Assembly (NCBI RefSeq): GCF_002157735.2
Contig: NZ_AP018689.1
Coordinates: 124,001-188,000 of the forward strand
Length of the DNA stretch: 64,000 bases
Source: Vibrio aphrogenes
GTDB taxonomy: Bacteria > Pseudomonadota > Gammaproteobacteria > Enterobacterales > Vibrionaceae
Direction of reading: 5' to 3'
The translations under genes were made by a program, and so were the position numbers. The notes beneath the pieces were generated by a model that searched no databases, was not told the DNA's origin, and saw only the letters and a program-made list of their open reading frames with translations. Shown in pieces: positions 38,980 through 48,779 of the stretch. Position 1 is the stretch's first letter, and each line of letters begins with the position of its first letter.

Positions 38980-40515
38980 ATGAAAACGACAAATACATTG
39001 AATAGACAATCACATTTTCTCGGTACTAAGGTTCGTAACTTGCGAAAACGTAACGGGTTAACTTTGGAGGATTTATCGTCTCGTTGCATTAAAATTGACC
39101 CTGAGGATGCCCCGTCAGTGTCCTATCTTTCGATGATCGAGCGTGGTAAACGGGTGCCGAGTGAAGGCATGCTAGAAGTGATTGCGCAAGTTTTTCAAAA
39201 GCCGCTGCACTGGTTTTTAGATGATGCCAGTGAAGAGCAAGAAATTACTCCCGAAAAAGGCTCTCGCGGGGGAATTAATGGTATGGCGCTTGAGCCGAGT
39301 TTCTTGTTTTCGAATGATATTTTACAAATTGCCATTCCTGAAATGTTGTCGCAAACCGGCACCACTGGTCATCAATTTGCTCATCTGTTAATCCGCGCCC
39401 ACCAAGAGCATCATCAAAATCATTTTCCTGATCTGGAAAAAGCGGCAGAGCAAGTAGGGCAAAAGCGCATGCCATTGGCGGTGGAGGATTTGCTTGATAT
39501 TTGTAAAGACGTAGGCGTTACCGTGAAGTGGTTTGATGAGCCGTCGCAAGATGTGGTGGATAGCCACGGGGTGAAATCTAAACATATAGTGCGCTCTTAT
39601 GCTGAAGCGCCTGGAGTGATCCGGATTAATCGCGCCCTCAAAGCCAGCCCGGAAAAACTGAAATATGATCTGGCGGTGCACATTGGCCATAAAGTGTTGC
39701 ATAACAGCGACGGAGAAAAGCACGTCATTGCCTCGGATAACCGGAATTTATCTACCTTAAAGCCGGATTTAACCCGGGATGTGAACCGCCTAGATTCGAC
39801 TCATATTTTACAAGCGTGGCGTGATTTTGAATGCTCGTTTTTTGCCGGGGCGTTATTGTGCCCCAGAGTGCCATTTCGCCAATTACTCGATAGGCACGGT
39901 TATGAAATCAGCGTCAGTCAATTGATTGGTGTGTCGGAATCGGTGGTGATGCGCCGCATGACTGCAGTGTCACCTTATCCATATTGGCATTACTTTGATG
40001 CCTACAATCCGGGCAAATTGAAAGCCGTGTATCGAGGTAATGGTATTCCACTGCCGTGGGGCAATATGCGCATGGTGGAAGACCCGTGTCAGCATTGGTC
40101 CGTCTTTCGTATGATTGGCATTCCTGGCAATACTCCGGTAGCGCAAATTTCAGTGCTTAATCAAGATGGTGTACCGCATATTTATTGCTGTGAATCGGTT
40201 AAAGTCAAAGACATGGCGGGCAATTATCATGTGCTGTGTTCTGGGGTTGATCTCAATCCGGCACTAGAAGCACAAGGGCAAGATGCGGTAGAAATCGCCA
40301 AAGCGTTGCAAAAAGAATGCGTACGTAAAGGTGGTCAGTGCGTCATCCCTTATGAGATTAAAAAGTCACTTTTAACGGTGGCGCGCATTTTAAATATTAA
40401 TTGGATTGAACGTGGTATTGACAGTGAAGCAAGAGTAATTTGTGCTCGCGGAGGAATGTGCCCAAGACAGCCAAGGTGCTATAAAGAAAAATCACCCACC
40501 GTGAATGTTGAATAG
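38980..40515 (+). CDS. XRE-family regulator, DUF3612/short-chain-fatty-acid type
   Basis: A 511-aa regulator. The N-terminal XRE helix-turn-helix covers about residues 17-80 (TLEDLSSRC and SYLSMIERGKRVPS). The middle resembles an ImmA/IrrE peptidase domain, but its HExxH site is replaced by HIGHK, so it is probably a ligand-sensing relic. The C-terminus is Cys-rich (CARGGMCPRQPRC). This architecture matches DUF3612 proteins of vibrios and, more distantly, RamB, which controls glyoxylate-bypass genes in actinobacteria. Its divergent position next to glcB and aceA supports a role there. The start is set by AGGGGCGGG before ATG. Confidence 0.85.
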   Translation: MKTTNTLNRQSHFLGTKVRNLRKRNGLTLEDLSSRCIKIDPEDAPSVSYLSMIERGKRVPSEGMLEVIAQVFQKPLHWFLDDASEEQEITPEKGSRGGINGMALEPSFLFSNDILQIAIPEMLSQTGTTGHQFAHLLIRAHQEHHQNHFPDLEKAAEQVGQKRMPLAVEDLLDICKDVGVTVKWFDEPSQDVVDSHGVKSKHIVRSYAEAPGVIRINRALKASPEKLKYDLAVHIGHKVLHNSDGEKHVIASDNRNLSTLKPDLTRDVNRLDSTHILQAWRDFECSFFAGALLCPRVPFRQLLDRHGYEISVSQLIGVSESVVMRRMTAVSPYPYWHYFDAYNPGKLKAVYRGNGIPLPWGNMRMVEDPCQHWSVFRMIGIPGNTPVAQISVLNQDGVPHIYCCESVKVKDMAGNYHVLCSGVDLNPALEAQGQDAVEIAKALQKECVRKGGQCVIPYEIKKSLLTVARILNINWIERGIDSEARVICARGGMCPRQPRCYKEKSPTVNVE

Positions 40516-40594
40516 CCCAGTAGCTATTCGTTAACCTCATGATGCACTCAGCACACACGAATCATGCCGTATGGGGATGCTGAGTCTATTCTAT

Positions 40595-41059
40595 TTAAGG
40601 ATTCACACTGCGGTTAATTGGATTTTGCAGCGAAATCAAAGTTTCAGTGGACTGTACTTCGTCAATAGCTTGCAGTTTATCAATCAATACATATTGCAGC
40701 TCTTCAATGTTCTTGCACATCAATTTTACAAAAATATTGTAGGCCCCTGTGGTGTAATAAGCCTCAACCACTTCATCTAAGGCATTGAGTTTTTCTATCG
40801 CAGAGTGGTAATCACGCGCTGCATTGAGGTTAATACCAATAAAACAGCAGACGTCATAGCCGAGTTTTTTTTCATTAACCACCACTTCCGTCCCTTCAAT
40901 GACTTTGGCGGCTTTCATTTTTTCCACACGAACATGCACGGTGGCTGGGCTGACATCAAAACGCTTGGCCATTTCAGCGTAAGGGGTTCGAGCATCTGCC
41001 ATCAGAATTTTTAAAATAGCGCGATCGAGGTCATCCAGTCGAACGTTAGCTTCCGACAT
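40595..41059 (-). CDS. asnC: Lrp/AsnC-family regulator AsnC
   Basis: A 154-aa protein closely resembling E. coli AsnC (152 aa). It has an N-terminal helix-turn-helix (RTPYAEMAKRFDVSPATVHV, about 24-43) and a C-terminal RAM ligand domain (about 70-145, ending STETLISLQNP). In E. coli, AsnC activates asnA when asparagine is scarce. No asnA gene is adjacent here; the divergent side carries a cyclic-di-GMP protein. AAGGATG precedes the start. Confidence 0.9.
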   Translation of the reverse strand: MSEANVRLDDLDRAILKILMADARTPYAEMAKRFDVSPATVHVRVEKMKAAKVIEGTEVVVNEKKLGYDVCCFIGINLNAARDYHSAIEKLNALDEVVEAYYTTGAYNIFVKLMCKNIEELQYVLIDKLQAIDEVQSTETLISLQNPINRSVNP

Positions 41060-41262
41060 CGTACATCCTTGATGATTATGATTAGAGGTGAGTTAAGAAT
41101 ATCACAAACTGTCAATGAAATAGTTGGTAAGGCAATAAAGATGAGCCATGATGAATAAGGGTTGATTTTTATATCCTTTTGTTTACAAAAAAGGTTATTG
41201 TGATTTACAAAGATGACATTAGCTGAATATAAAAGTGGTTTGATGATAAGTGAGGTGAACAA

Positions 41263-41355
41263 ATGGATTTGACACACAATGAAGTAACCGTTCAGGGTTA
41301 TCAAAGAGCCTGTCCAGGTTCTATTATTTGGTCTTTATTATTCATCGAGTCTTAA
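41263..41355 (+). CDS. Candidate 30-residue ORF upstream of the GGDEF-EAL gene
   Basis: An ATG preceded by TGAGGTGA at good spacing opens a 30-codon frame (starts MDLTHNEVTVQGYQ, ends WSLLFIES) that stops 4 bases before the ATG of the next gene. That next gene has only a weak ribosome site of its own, so coupled translation is plausible. The peptide matches nothing I know. It may be a leader peptide or chance. Confidence 0.4.
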   Translation: MDLTHNEVTVQGYQRACPGSIIWSLLFIES

Positions 41356-41359
41356 CATC

Positions 41360-43576
41360 ATGAGTCTTGATATGCTTTTTTTTGCTCTTGGTTTTCTTCT
41401 GATAGCAGGAGTGGCTTTGGTGGCTGGATTTCGTTGGTCACATTATCTCAAGCAAAAGAGAAAAGAGCGGCAACATCATCAACACTTATTAGAGTCCGTC
41501 TATAATTTAAGTTATCAAGGTATCGGTGTAGTGGATGAACACGCACATTTAATTTCTAGTAATTTGACTTTGAAAGAGTTGGTTTCGGCACCTCAATTTG
41601 ATTATGAGCAGCCAGTTTGGGCGTTTGCCGGCTGGTCTGAAGTGAGTAAGAATAAAGTACAACAGGCACTGGAGGATGTAAAAAAAAGGGGTATTGTCCG
41701 TTTTGAAGGGGAGCTAATTGATAGTCGTATCGGCCCAGCGGTGTTTGACATAACGATAAAAAAGCTACCTAACATCGACAATAGCGGACGTTATTATTTA
41801 TTTGAAGGTAAAGATATTACAGCCAAAAAGCAGGCAGAGAAGCAATTACTCGAAAGTGAAGCGCGTTTTAGAACGTATTATGACTTACAACCGGTGATGA
41901 TGTTAACCGTTGATGAACATGACATTATCCAAGCGGCTAATAAATTTACAGCAGAATTACTCGGGTATTCGTTGGAGCAGCTATTAGGCCATAAATTACA
42001 AGAATTCTATTGTTCATCCTCCCAGCTAACGGCTCAATTGACATTAGGACAAGTGAAGCCACCTCAGCTCACCGAGTCCACCACACCCTTTGTTGTTAGG
42101 CGAGAAATTCGTTATTTGGATGTCAATAAACGAACTGTGTGGATTCGAGAAAATATTCGTCAAATTCCTGCAACACAACAATTACTGATTGTGGGCGAAG
42201 ATATTTCAGAGATGCATTTATTGGCTGAGACATTAGATTTTCAAGCCCATCATGACTTATTAACCAGTTTATATAATCGCAATCATTTTGAACAAGAACT
42301 GGCGCGGGCATTATTAGAAGTTAAACAACAAAACCGTTCCCATGGCTTGCTTTATTTGGATTTAGATCAGTTCAAGCTCATCAATGATACGGTGGGGCAT
42401 GAAGCTGGAGATGCGGCGATCATCTATAGCGCACAATTATTGACAGATATCACGCCACCATCGGCAGAGCTTGCCAGAACGGGAGGTGATGAATTTGCAA
42501 TTTTATTGCGTGATACCAATGAAAATGAACTTATTCAATTTGCCCAAAAAGTTCTGCACGCTTTTAAAATCAACCATTTTACTTGGAACGGTATTCATTT
42601 TAATTTGAACTGTTCGATTGGCTTACGCCTTATCGATCACAGTGCGACCTCCACTCAACAAATCCATGCTCAAGTTGATACCGCTTGCCATTTAGCCAAA
42701 GAAGAAGGGCGTAACCGAGCGCACTTGTACCGAGCTGATGATGAGAACTTACGTCACCGTGAACTAGAAATGGAATGCGTGAACCAAGTGTATGATGCAT
42801 TGGCGCACGACCGTGTGGATTTATACGCTCAGCCTATTATTGACTTGGCGACTACCCCAAGCGAGAACATGTATTTCGAAGTTTTAGTCCGCCTGCGAGA
42901 TAAAGACAATCGACTTATTTCGCCAGGCATATTTATGCCAGCGATTGAACGGTATAACTTAGCGCACTTAATTGATCGCGCTGTGTTTGAAAAAACATTA
43001 ACGTGGTTTGAAGCGCGACCTGAAATAGTTGCTAGACTTGCGCGTTGCTCGATTAACTTATCCGGCCAATCGATGGGAGATAAAGACTTTGTAGGCTTTT
43101 TGATTGAGCGGATAAAAAACACCTCGCTCCCAACCAGTAAACTTTGCATTGAGATCACCGAAACTGCCGCGGTGGGTAATATGAAAGATGCCATGGATTT
43201 CTTTACCCAATTGAAAGCCTTAGGTTGCATGATCGCCTTGGATGATTTTGGCTCAGGCTTGTCGTCTTTTGCCTATTTAAAAACCTTACCGCTGGATATT
43301 GTTAAGATTGACGGCTGTTTTGTTCGCGATATGCATCAAGATGAGATGGATCGCGTGTTAGTGAAATCCATTCATGATTTAGTGAAGCAGTTAGGTAAGA
43401 AAACCGTCGCAGAGTTTGTTGAAAATGAAGAAATTCTCGCAGAATTAATCAGCATGGAGGTCGATTATGCTCAAGGGTATCTTATTAGTGAACCACTGCC
43501 ATTAGAGCAATTAGTGAAGCGGATGATGAATCGTCCTGTTTTTCATGATACTTCTCATTTATTATCCCACTCTTAA
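41360..43576 (+). CDS. PAS-PAS-GGDEF-EAL cyclic-di-GMP signalling protein
   Basis: A 738-aa membrane-anchored protein. One TM helix (about 5-25) is followed by PAS-like domains at about 45-155 and 170-285. The GGDEF domain (about 290-455) has an intact GGDEF motif at 375-379 but no RxxD inhibitory site at the usual place. The EAL domain (about 470-725) has EVLVRL at 507-512 in place of EALLR, keeping the Glu, and also DDFGSG, KIDG and AEFVENEE. Both cyclase and phosphodiesterase activity are therefore possible. A short ORF with a better ribosome site precedes it. Confidence 0.92.
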   Translation: MSLDMLFFALGFLLIAGVALVAGFRWSHYLKQKRKERQHHQHLLESVYNLSYQGIGVVDEHAHLISSNLTLKELVSAPQFDYEQPVWAFAGWSEVSKNKVQQALEDVKKRGIVRFEGELIDSRIGPAVFDITIKKLPNIDNSGRYYLFEGKDITAKKQAEKQLLESEARFRTYYDLQPVMMLTVDEHDIIQAANKFTAELLGYSLEQLLGHKLQEFYCSSSQLTAQLTLGQVKPPQLTESTTPFVVRREIRYLDVNKRTVWIRENIRQIPATQQLLIVGEDISEMHLLAETLDFQAHHDLLTSLYNRNHFEQELARALLEVKQQNRSHGLLYLDLDQFKLINDTVGHEAGDAAIIYSAQLLTDITPPSAELARTGGDEFAILLRDTNENELIQFAQKVLHAFKINHFTWNGIHFNLNCSIGLRLIDHSATSTQQIHAQVDTACHLAKEEGRNRAHLYRADDENLRHRELEMECVNQVYDALAHDRVDLYAQPIIDLATTPSENMYFEVLVRLRDKDNRLISPGIFMPAIERYNLAHLIDRAVFEKTLTWFEARPEIVARLARCSINLSGQSMGDKDFVGFLIERIKNTSLPTSKLCIEITETAAVGNMKDAMDFFTQLKALGCMIALDDFGSGLSSFAYLKTLPLDIVKIDGCFVRDMHQDEMDRVLVKSIHDLVKQLGKKTVAEFVENEEILAELISMEVDYAQGYLISEPLPLEQLVKRMMNRPVFHDTSHLLSHS

Positions 43577-43605
43577 ATTATTCACTCATTGTATTTGGAG
43601 CTTAT

Positions 43606-44385
43606 GTGCAGCTACGTTTATGTTGCGATGACCCGCAAAAACAACCTGAACTGAACGCCATCGCGGAACGTTGGCAACTCACCCATCAGCAAGATAGCCA
43701 GTTTGCTTTGGTGTTGACTGAGGAGCGTTTAGAGCTACGTAAGTTGGATGAACCTAAATTAGGCGCCATTTATGTTGATTTAGCTGGTGGCGCGGTGGCG
43801 CATCGACGCAAATTTGGTGGTGGTAAAGGGCAAGCCATTGCGAAAGCCGCAGGGTTAAATAAAGGCGTAACCCCAAGCGTGTTAGATGCCACAGCTGGGT
43901 TAGGTCGTGATGCATTTGTATTGGCCTCATTAGGTTGTTATGTGCAAATGGTTGAACGCAATCCGGTGGTTGCCGCCTTATTAGATGATGGATTAACTCG
44001 TGCCAAGCAAGACCCAGAAATTGGTAGTTGGGTGAGTGAGCGGATGCAGTTATTACACGCTTCAAGTCATGACGCACTGTTGCAGTTATGTGAGCAATCG
44101 GATTTCGTACGACCGGATGTGGTGTACCTTGACCCTATGTATCCGCATCCTGAAAATAAGAAAAAGAGCGCCTTAGTTAAAAAAGAAATGCGCGTTTTTC
44201 AGTCCTTAGTTGGCGCTGATAATGATGCAGATGCTTTGCTTGAGCCTGCCTTAGCGTTAGCAACTAAGCGGGTGGTGGTAAAACGACCAGACTATGCGCC
44301 TTGGTTGGCACAACAACAACCCAACATGGCGATTGAAACGAAAAAAAATCGCTTTGATGTGTATGTTTTAAATAGCATGGTTTGA
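43606..44385 (+). CDS. rsmJ: 16S rRNA (guanine1516-N2)-methyltransferase RsmJ
   Basis: A 259-aa SAM methyltransferase (formerly YhiQ). The SAM motif [18 protein letters not shown] (about 94-111) and the catalytic-type YLDPMYP are clear. E. coli RsmJ methylates G1516 of 16S rRNA. The start is GTG with TTTGGAG upstream. In E. coli it is next to prlC; here 11 kb of other genes separates them. A hairpin without a T-tract (about 44384-44421) follows the stop. Confidence 0.95.
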   Translation: MQLRLCCDDPQKQPELNAIAERWQLTHQQDSQFALVLTEERLELRKLDEPKLGAIYVDLAGGAVAHRRKFGGGKGQAIAKAAGLNKGVTPSVLDATAGLGRDAFVLASLGCYVQMVERNPVVAALLDDGLTRAKQDPEIGSWVSERMQLLHASSHDALLQLCEQSDFVRPDVVYLDPMYPHPENKKKSALVKKEMRVFQSLVGADNDADALLEPALALATKRVVVKRPDYAPWLAQQQPNMAIETKKNRFDVYVLNSMV

Positions 44386-44554
44386 ATAGTATGGTTTAAA
44401 CCGCGAGTCTTAAACCATATTCCTTTAACTGTATGCCTTCAACCGGGTAAACCGTTAAGGCTAAGGGTGACAAAAAATTGACAAAAGGGAAGGAATTAAC
44501 GTTTAGCGTTAGAGTCCAATTCCGTGTTATTCACATTTAACCGTAAAGGTGTTT

Positions 44555-45064
44555 ATGAAATATTCTCACGTATTATTCTCGGCGTTATTGTTGCTGCCTT
44601 TATCTGTGACGGCCGCCGAACCGCAAACAGACGTTGCTCAATTACTGCAAAATAAGATCGTGGTTGGACAAAAAGAATGGGTAACCGTTCTGAATACCGA
44701 ACAAAGAACCATTGCCAAAATCGATACTGGTGCAACCACATCGTCCATTAATGCGATTGATATTCATGATTTTGAACGAGATGGTAAAGATATGGTGTCA
44801 TTCAAAATCAAAGCAAAAGATAAGGTGAGCAAAGAAATTACCTTACCGGTCCAACGTTGGGTGCATATTAAGCAATCTTCAAGCACCAAAACGTCACGTC
44901 GCCCGATTGTGGAATTGGATATTAAGCTAGGGGATAAAACCTATACGACGCCATTTAATCTTGTTGATCGTGACCACATGATTAACGCCATTTTAATAGG
45001 ACGTTCATTTTTGAATCCTATCGCCTTGGTAGATGTGGAACAAAAATATATCTATAGAAAATAA
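44555..45064 (+). CDS. Exported retropepsin-like protein (RimK-associated zinc protease family)
   Basis: A 169-aa protein with a signal peptide (about 1-21, ending VTAAEP) and a retropepsin-like fold. The aspartic protease motif DTGATTS starts at D57, and IGRSFL lies near the C-terminus. The family is often annotated as ATP-dependent zinc protease, but the visible motif is that of a single-domain aspartic protease, so a periplasmic peptidase is the safer reading. The ATG at 44555 is chosen over a GTG six bases earlier. A strong terminator follows. Confidence 0.82.
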   Translation: MKYSHVLFSALLLLPLSVTAAEPQTDVAQLLQNKIVVGQKEWVTVLNTEQRTIAKIDTGATTSSINAIDIHDFERDGKDMVSFKIKAKDKVSKEITLPVQRWVHIKQSSSTKTSRRPIVELDIKLGDKTYTTPFNLVDRDHMINAILIGRSFLNPIALVDVEQKYIYRK

Positions 45065-45087
45065 AACCTTGTGATAAATGCCTCTCC

Positions 45088-45125
45088 AACGCCTTATTGG
45101 TTCAGATCGGTAAGGCGTTTTTTTT
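45088..45125 (+). terminator. Terminator after the retropepsin-like gene
   Basis: AACGCCTTA and TAAGGCGTT form a perfect 9-bp stem around 14 bases, followed by eight T. Confidence 0.88.
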
Positions 45126-45272
45126 GCACTTAATACGACTAGTTTTCACTTGCATTAAAGAGAATTAGTCACTATAAATGAAATAAGAATCGTTATTATT
45201 ACTAGTGTTGTTTGCGTAAGTGCCAGCTCGCTAGTCACTCATTCGTCATTTCACTTAGTTAGGTGTGCAGTT

Positions 45273-45983
45273 GTGGCAAAGTCGTTATGCAAATTGTCTC
45301 GTCGTGATATTAAAGCCGGCAATATTGAAAAGCTGGTGGTCGATGCTAAATTTTATTGTCGTTCTTGTGCCCGTACCTCGAACCAAAAAAATGTTCTGTG
45401 CCACCCATCGACGTTGTCTAATAACGCTCGTCGAGTGGCATCTCAAAAAACGATTAGTACCAAGGTGAAAAATCGCCATCAGAGCGAACAACAAGCCCAC
45501 AACATTTCTCAAGTTGTGGCTAAAGCTAAGGCATTAAAAGCGCAACGAGATAGCTTGTTGCATGCTGATGCTCATATTCCAGCCAAGATTGAAGTCAAAG
45601 CTGATGGTGTGAATGTTGTCACCCCTCTTACTTTGACGGCCAAGCCCAAAGCTCAAATAGAATCGATCCAGCCTAATGCGCTAACTTCTCTTAGTTTGAA
45701 CTTAAAACAAGTAAAGGTGAGTTTAAAAGCGCAGAAAAAGCAGCAAAAGCAATTGAAAAAATTACTGAAAAAGCAGCGACAAGCGGTTAAAAAACATAAG
45801 AAGTTATTAAAACAAGAACATAAATTATTGAAACAAGAGACTAAGCTGGCTAAACAGCAGCAAAAAATGAGTCAACGTGAAGAGAGAATTGAAAAGCAAT
45901 TAGCAAAGTTTGCTCGTGATTCTTCATTCAATATAACGCCGTTATTAAAGCAACCAAAACCAGCGATCAAAGCGTTACATTAA
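45273..45983 (+). CDS. Hypothetical lysine-rich protein with possible N-terminal zinc site
   Basis: A 236-aa protein I do not recognise. Residues 29-44 hold C-x2-C-x10-C-H (C29, C32, C43, H44), a possible small zinc knuckle. The middle is low in features. Residues about 145-225 are a very basic Lys/Gln/Leu coiled coil (KKQQKQLKKLLKKQRQAVKK). There is no signal peptide or membrane helix. The start is GTG; the ribosome site is weak. The strong charge suggests nucleic-acid or ribosome contact, but that is speculation. Confidence 0.7.
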   Translation: MAKSLCKLSRRDIKAGNIEKLVVDAKFYCRSCARTSNQKNVLCHPSTLSNNARRVASQKTISTKVKNRHQSEQQAHNISQVVAKAKALKAQRDSLLHADAHIPAKIEVKADGVNVVTPLTLTAKPKAQIESIQPNALTSLSLNLKQVKVSLKAQKKQQKQLKKLLKKQRQAVKKHKKLLKQEHKLLKQETKLAKQQQKMSQREERIEKQLAKFARDSSFNITPLLKQPKPAIKALH

Positions 45984-45996
45984 TTAATTCGGCAGT

Positions 45997-46022
45997 AGAG
46001 GCACAGGAATTCAGGTGCCTCT
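45997..46022. terminator. Terminator-like hairpin between convergent genes
   Basis: AGAGGCAC and GTGCCTCT form a perfect 8-bp stem around AGGAATTCAG. There is only a short T-tail on the + side. It lies between the hypothetical gene (+) and the EamA transporter gene (-). Confidence 0.6.
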
Positions 46023-46060
46023 TACGATGAGTCTACAAAATTGGTTGCTATTTATTGACG

Positions 46061-46924
46061 TTAAGCCAATGCCTTCTTCTTAACCCAACTCTCATTGACC
46101 CACAAAGACAACATAATCACGCCCCCGCCAAGTAATAAGCGCCCCATGTCCACATCGCGATTCCAAATCACAATATTGACCAATAAGCCTGCCGGTACTA
46201 ACGCATTATTCATGATCGCGAGCGCCCCTGAGTTGACCATACATGCGCCTTTATTCCATAAGAAATACCCTAACCCTGAGGCAATGAAACCTAAATAGGT
46301 CAGAATGCCCCATTGCAGGTGAGTGGTCGGCAGTTTGGCGGGATTACCCAGTAAAGCAAAGGCCACAGATGCGACAATGAAGGCTCCGATATAAAAGTAG
46401 CCAAAGACCGTGCGTTGTGAAAGCTCGACAGGGGATTGTTCCATGACATGCTTATAGCCTACTTGTCCAAGGGCAAAACAAATATTGGCCCCTTGTACGA
46501 CTAAAAATCCGCTTATAAAGTGGCTATTTACTCCAGCAAATTTAATGATAGCAGCACCAGAAACCGCAATGGCGGCGGTAATGAGATACCAAGGTGAAAA
46601 ACGACCTTTTAATAAATCATAAATGAGCGTGACATAAATAGGGGTAAAAACAGTAAAGAGTAAAACTTCAGGAACCGACAGCAATAAAAAGGATTGATAA
46701 TAAAAGCAATACATTAAGCCAAGTTGAACCCCGCCAATCGCCATCAGTTTGGCAATCAAAGTTCGAGGAATGGCTTTAAATTTTAAGAAAGGCAAGAAGA
46801 TGAGGCCGGCAAGTGCGATTCTCATCCAGACCGAAAACCAAGCATCTACTTGACCGGCAAGATAGACGCCGATCAAGCTAAACGAAAACGCCCACAATAT
46901 CGTGACCGCAGAAAGATAAAACAT
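46061..46924 (-). CDS. EamA/DMT-family transporter
   Basis: A 287-aa inner-membrane protein with about ten hydrophobic helices arranged as two EamA repeats (about 1-130 and 140-280), the drug/metabolite transporter superfamily. It resembles carboxylate/amino acid/amine exporters, but the substrate cannot be told. AAGGATG precedes the ATG. It stands alone between the lysine-rich hypothetical gene and uspA. Confidence 0.88.
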   Translation of the reverse strand: MFYLSAVTILWAFSFSLIGVYLAGQVDAWFSVWMRIALAGLIFLPFLKFKAIPRTLIAKLMAIGGVQLGLMYCFYYQSFLLLSVPEVLLFTVFTPIYVTLIYDLLKGRFSPWYLITAAIAVSGAAIIKFAGVNSHFISGFLVVQGANICFALGQVGYKHVMEQSPVELSQRTVFGYFYIGAFIVASVAFALLGNPAKLPTTHLQWGILTYLGFIASGLGYFLWNKGACMVNSGALAIMNNALVPAGLLVNIVIWNRDVDMGRLLLGGGVIMLSLWVNESWVKKKALA

Positions 46925-47035
46925 ATCGCATCCTTGTTGATTTAAGTTTTGGTTTATTGAGCCCTTAGGCTAGTGAAATATTGTAAACCAAATAAGATGC
47001 GACGAGTTTACCTGTGCGAGGTGATAAAAAGCAAG

Positions 47036-47461
47036 TTAGTCTTCTAGTGGCACGATTAACATATCAACTGAGGTGTCATTGATCAGTTGGCGAGAGGTTG
47101 AGAGTAATTTACTCCAGAAATCTTTATGGTGGCCACATAACACCAAATCGACATGAATGCCTTCAATAGCATTGGCAATTTCGTTACAGAGATCACCACT
47201 GGACACAATGGTTTCACTGATTGGGTAATTGATGGCTTTGACTAAAGTTTGAATTTTTTTCTGCGCGGATTCCAGCATCGCATTTTGGGTTTCTGCAAAG
47301 TTGATTTCCATGAAACCAGTGTACATATCGGTAAAATTGACATCAATATGAATGAGAGACAATTTTGCGTCACAAGCTTTGGCTAAATCCGCGGCTTTTT
47401 TCACAAGAATTTCGCTGTCATCGGATAGGTCGACAGCTACCAGTATGTGTTTATAAGTCAT
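47036..47461 (-). CDS. uspA: Universal stress protein A
   Basis: A 141-aa UspA, close to the E. coli protein in length and sequence (MTYKHILVAVDLSDDSEIL at the start, LVLCGHHKDFWSKL and DMLIVPLED at the end). It is a cytosolic dimer induced by starvation and stress. The start is the Met of MTYKH with GGAG upstream; the longer frame is not conserved. It diverges from ftnA, with uspB beyond. Confidence 0.95.
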   Translation of the reverse strand: MTYKHILVAVDLSDDSEILVKKAADLAKACDAKLSLIHIDVNFTDMYTGFMEINFAETQNAMLESAQKKIQTLVKAINYPISETIVSSGDLCNEIANAIEGIHVDLVLCGHHKDFWSKLLSTSRQLINDTSVDMLIVPLED

Positions 47462-47746
47462 ATTACGCTCTCCATATTTTAATATTACCTCTGGTTTCAA
47501 ACCTCAAAGAGACCGATTATTGGGATTCAGCCTGTGTTTGAAATCAATGGAACCTATGAATCAGATTACCACTACCATAACGGAAAAAGTGCCGCTGAGC
47601 TCTCAGTATTTTGAGTTCTCATGGTCATTTATCCGGCTTTATGCTGATATTTATGTCTATTGAAAGGCTAAGATTGGCATTGTTTTATACTAGAGCGTGT
47701 TATAGTTTAGCCAGGTACTGTTCAATATTTTTCCAAGGAGTCCATC

Positions 47747-48277
47747 ATGCTTTCTAATGCAATGGTTGAGCAATTGAATGAGCAAATTAATCTAGAATTT
47801 TTTTCATCTAATCTATACTTACAAATGAGTGCTTGGTGCGAAGATAAAGGTTTTGAAGGTGCAGCGGAGTTTTTACGTAAGCATGCCACTGAAGAAATGG
47901 AGCACATGCAACGTTTGTTTACTTACGTAAGCGAAACAGGTGGACTACCGATTATCGGTGCAATTGATGCGCCTAAACATGAGTTTAATGGTTTAGGAGA
48001 AGTTTTCCGTGAGACTTATGAACACGAGAAGATGATCACTCAGTGTATTAATAAACTCGCTCATGTGGCTTTTACTAGCCAAGATTACTCAACCTTTAAT
48101 TTTCTTCAATGGTATGTCGCAGAGCAACATGAAGAAGAGAAGCTGTTTAAAGGGATTTTAGACAAGCTAGAACTCGTTGGTGAAGATGGCAAAGCGCTCT
48201 TTTTTATCGATAAAGATCTGGCTGAATTGGCAAAACAAGGTACATCCTCTGTGATGGCAGGTTCAGCAACCGTATAA
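47747..48277 (+). CDS. ftnA: Non-haem ferritin FtnA
   Basis: A 176-aa bacterial ferritin that oxidises and stores iron in a 24-mer shell. The ferroxidase ligands E17, E50 and H53 sit at the same positions as in E. coli FtnA. AAGGAG precedes the ATG. It is divergent from uspA across 285 bp and is followed 68 bp later by uspB, so storage and stress functions are grouped. No Fur site is clear. Confidence 0.96.
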   Translation: MLSNAMVEQLNEQINLEFFSSNLYLQMSAWCEDKGFEGAAEFLRKHATEEMEHMQRLFTYVSETGGLPIIGAIDAPKHEFNGLGEVFRETYEHEKMITQCINKLAHVAFTSQDYSTFNFLQWYVAEQHEEEKLFKGILDKLELVGEDGKALFFIDKDLAELAKQGTSSVMAGSATV

Positions 48278-48345
48278 TATTTGCGGTAAAAGCGTTCATT
48301 ATGATCGTCTTTTCTTCCTGCTATAAAAGAGGTTTGGAGGGAAAG

Positions 48346-48669
48346 ATGATCAGTGCAGATACATTATTAACCGCGTTAGCGCTTGTTACCCTTATCAATT
48401 TTATTCGATATATCACCACTTTGCGCTCGCTGATTTTTATTATGCGAGAAGCGCACCCACTACTTTACCAACAAGTGGATGGGCGTGGCTTTTTCAGCAG
48501 TCAGAGCAACTTTCCTAAACAGGTCCGTCTTTATCATTATTTAAAAGATAAAGAATATCTGCATCATCACGAAGAAGTGTTTATTTATAAATGCAGCAAA
48601 GTGCGTGAATTATTTGTGTTAACTTCCGGTTTGGCGCTACTCACTTTAGTTATGGCTTTTATGGCCTGA
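48346..48669 (+). CDS. uspB: Universal stress protein B
   Basis: A 107-aa membrane protein matching UspB (111 aa in E. coli). There are two hydrophobic helices (about 5-28 and 87-106) and the conserved [13 protein letters not shown] in the loop. In E. coli it is RpoS-dependent and affects ethanol sensitivity. The start at MISADTLL has GGAGGGAAAG upstream. It is co-directional with ftnA. Confidence 0.92.
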   Translation: MISADTLLTALALVTLINFIRYITTLRSLIFIMREAHPLLYQQVDGRGFFSSQSNFPKQVRLYHYLKDKEYLHHHEEVFIYKCSKVRELFVLTSGLALLTLVMAFMA

Positions 48670-48715
48670 CTCGACCTTTATAGCCTCACCCGTTGGGAAA
48701 AACAGATGTGATATA

Positions 48716-48753
48716 AAAAGGATGTGCGTTAAAATCGCGCGTCCTTTTATTTT
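48716..48753 (+). terminator. Terminator after uspB
   Basis: AAAAGGATGTGCG and CGCGCGTCCTTTT pair over 13 bp (two G-U), followed by ATTTT. It separates uspB from yhiN. Confidence 0.82.
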
Positions 48754-48779
48754 GCCTGTTGTGATACGGGTAAGCGAAC

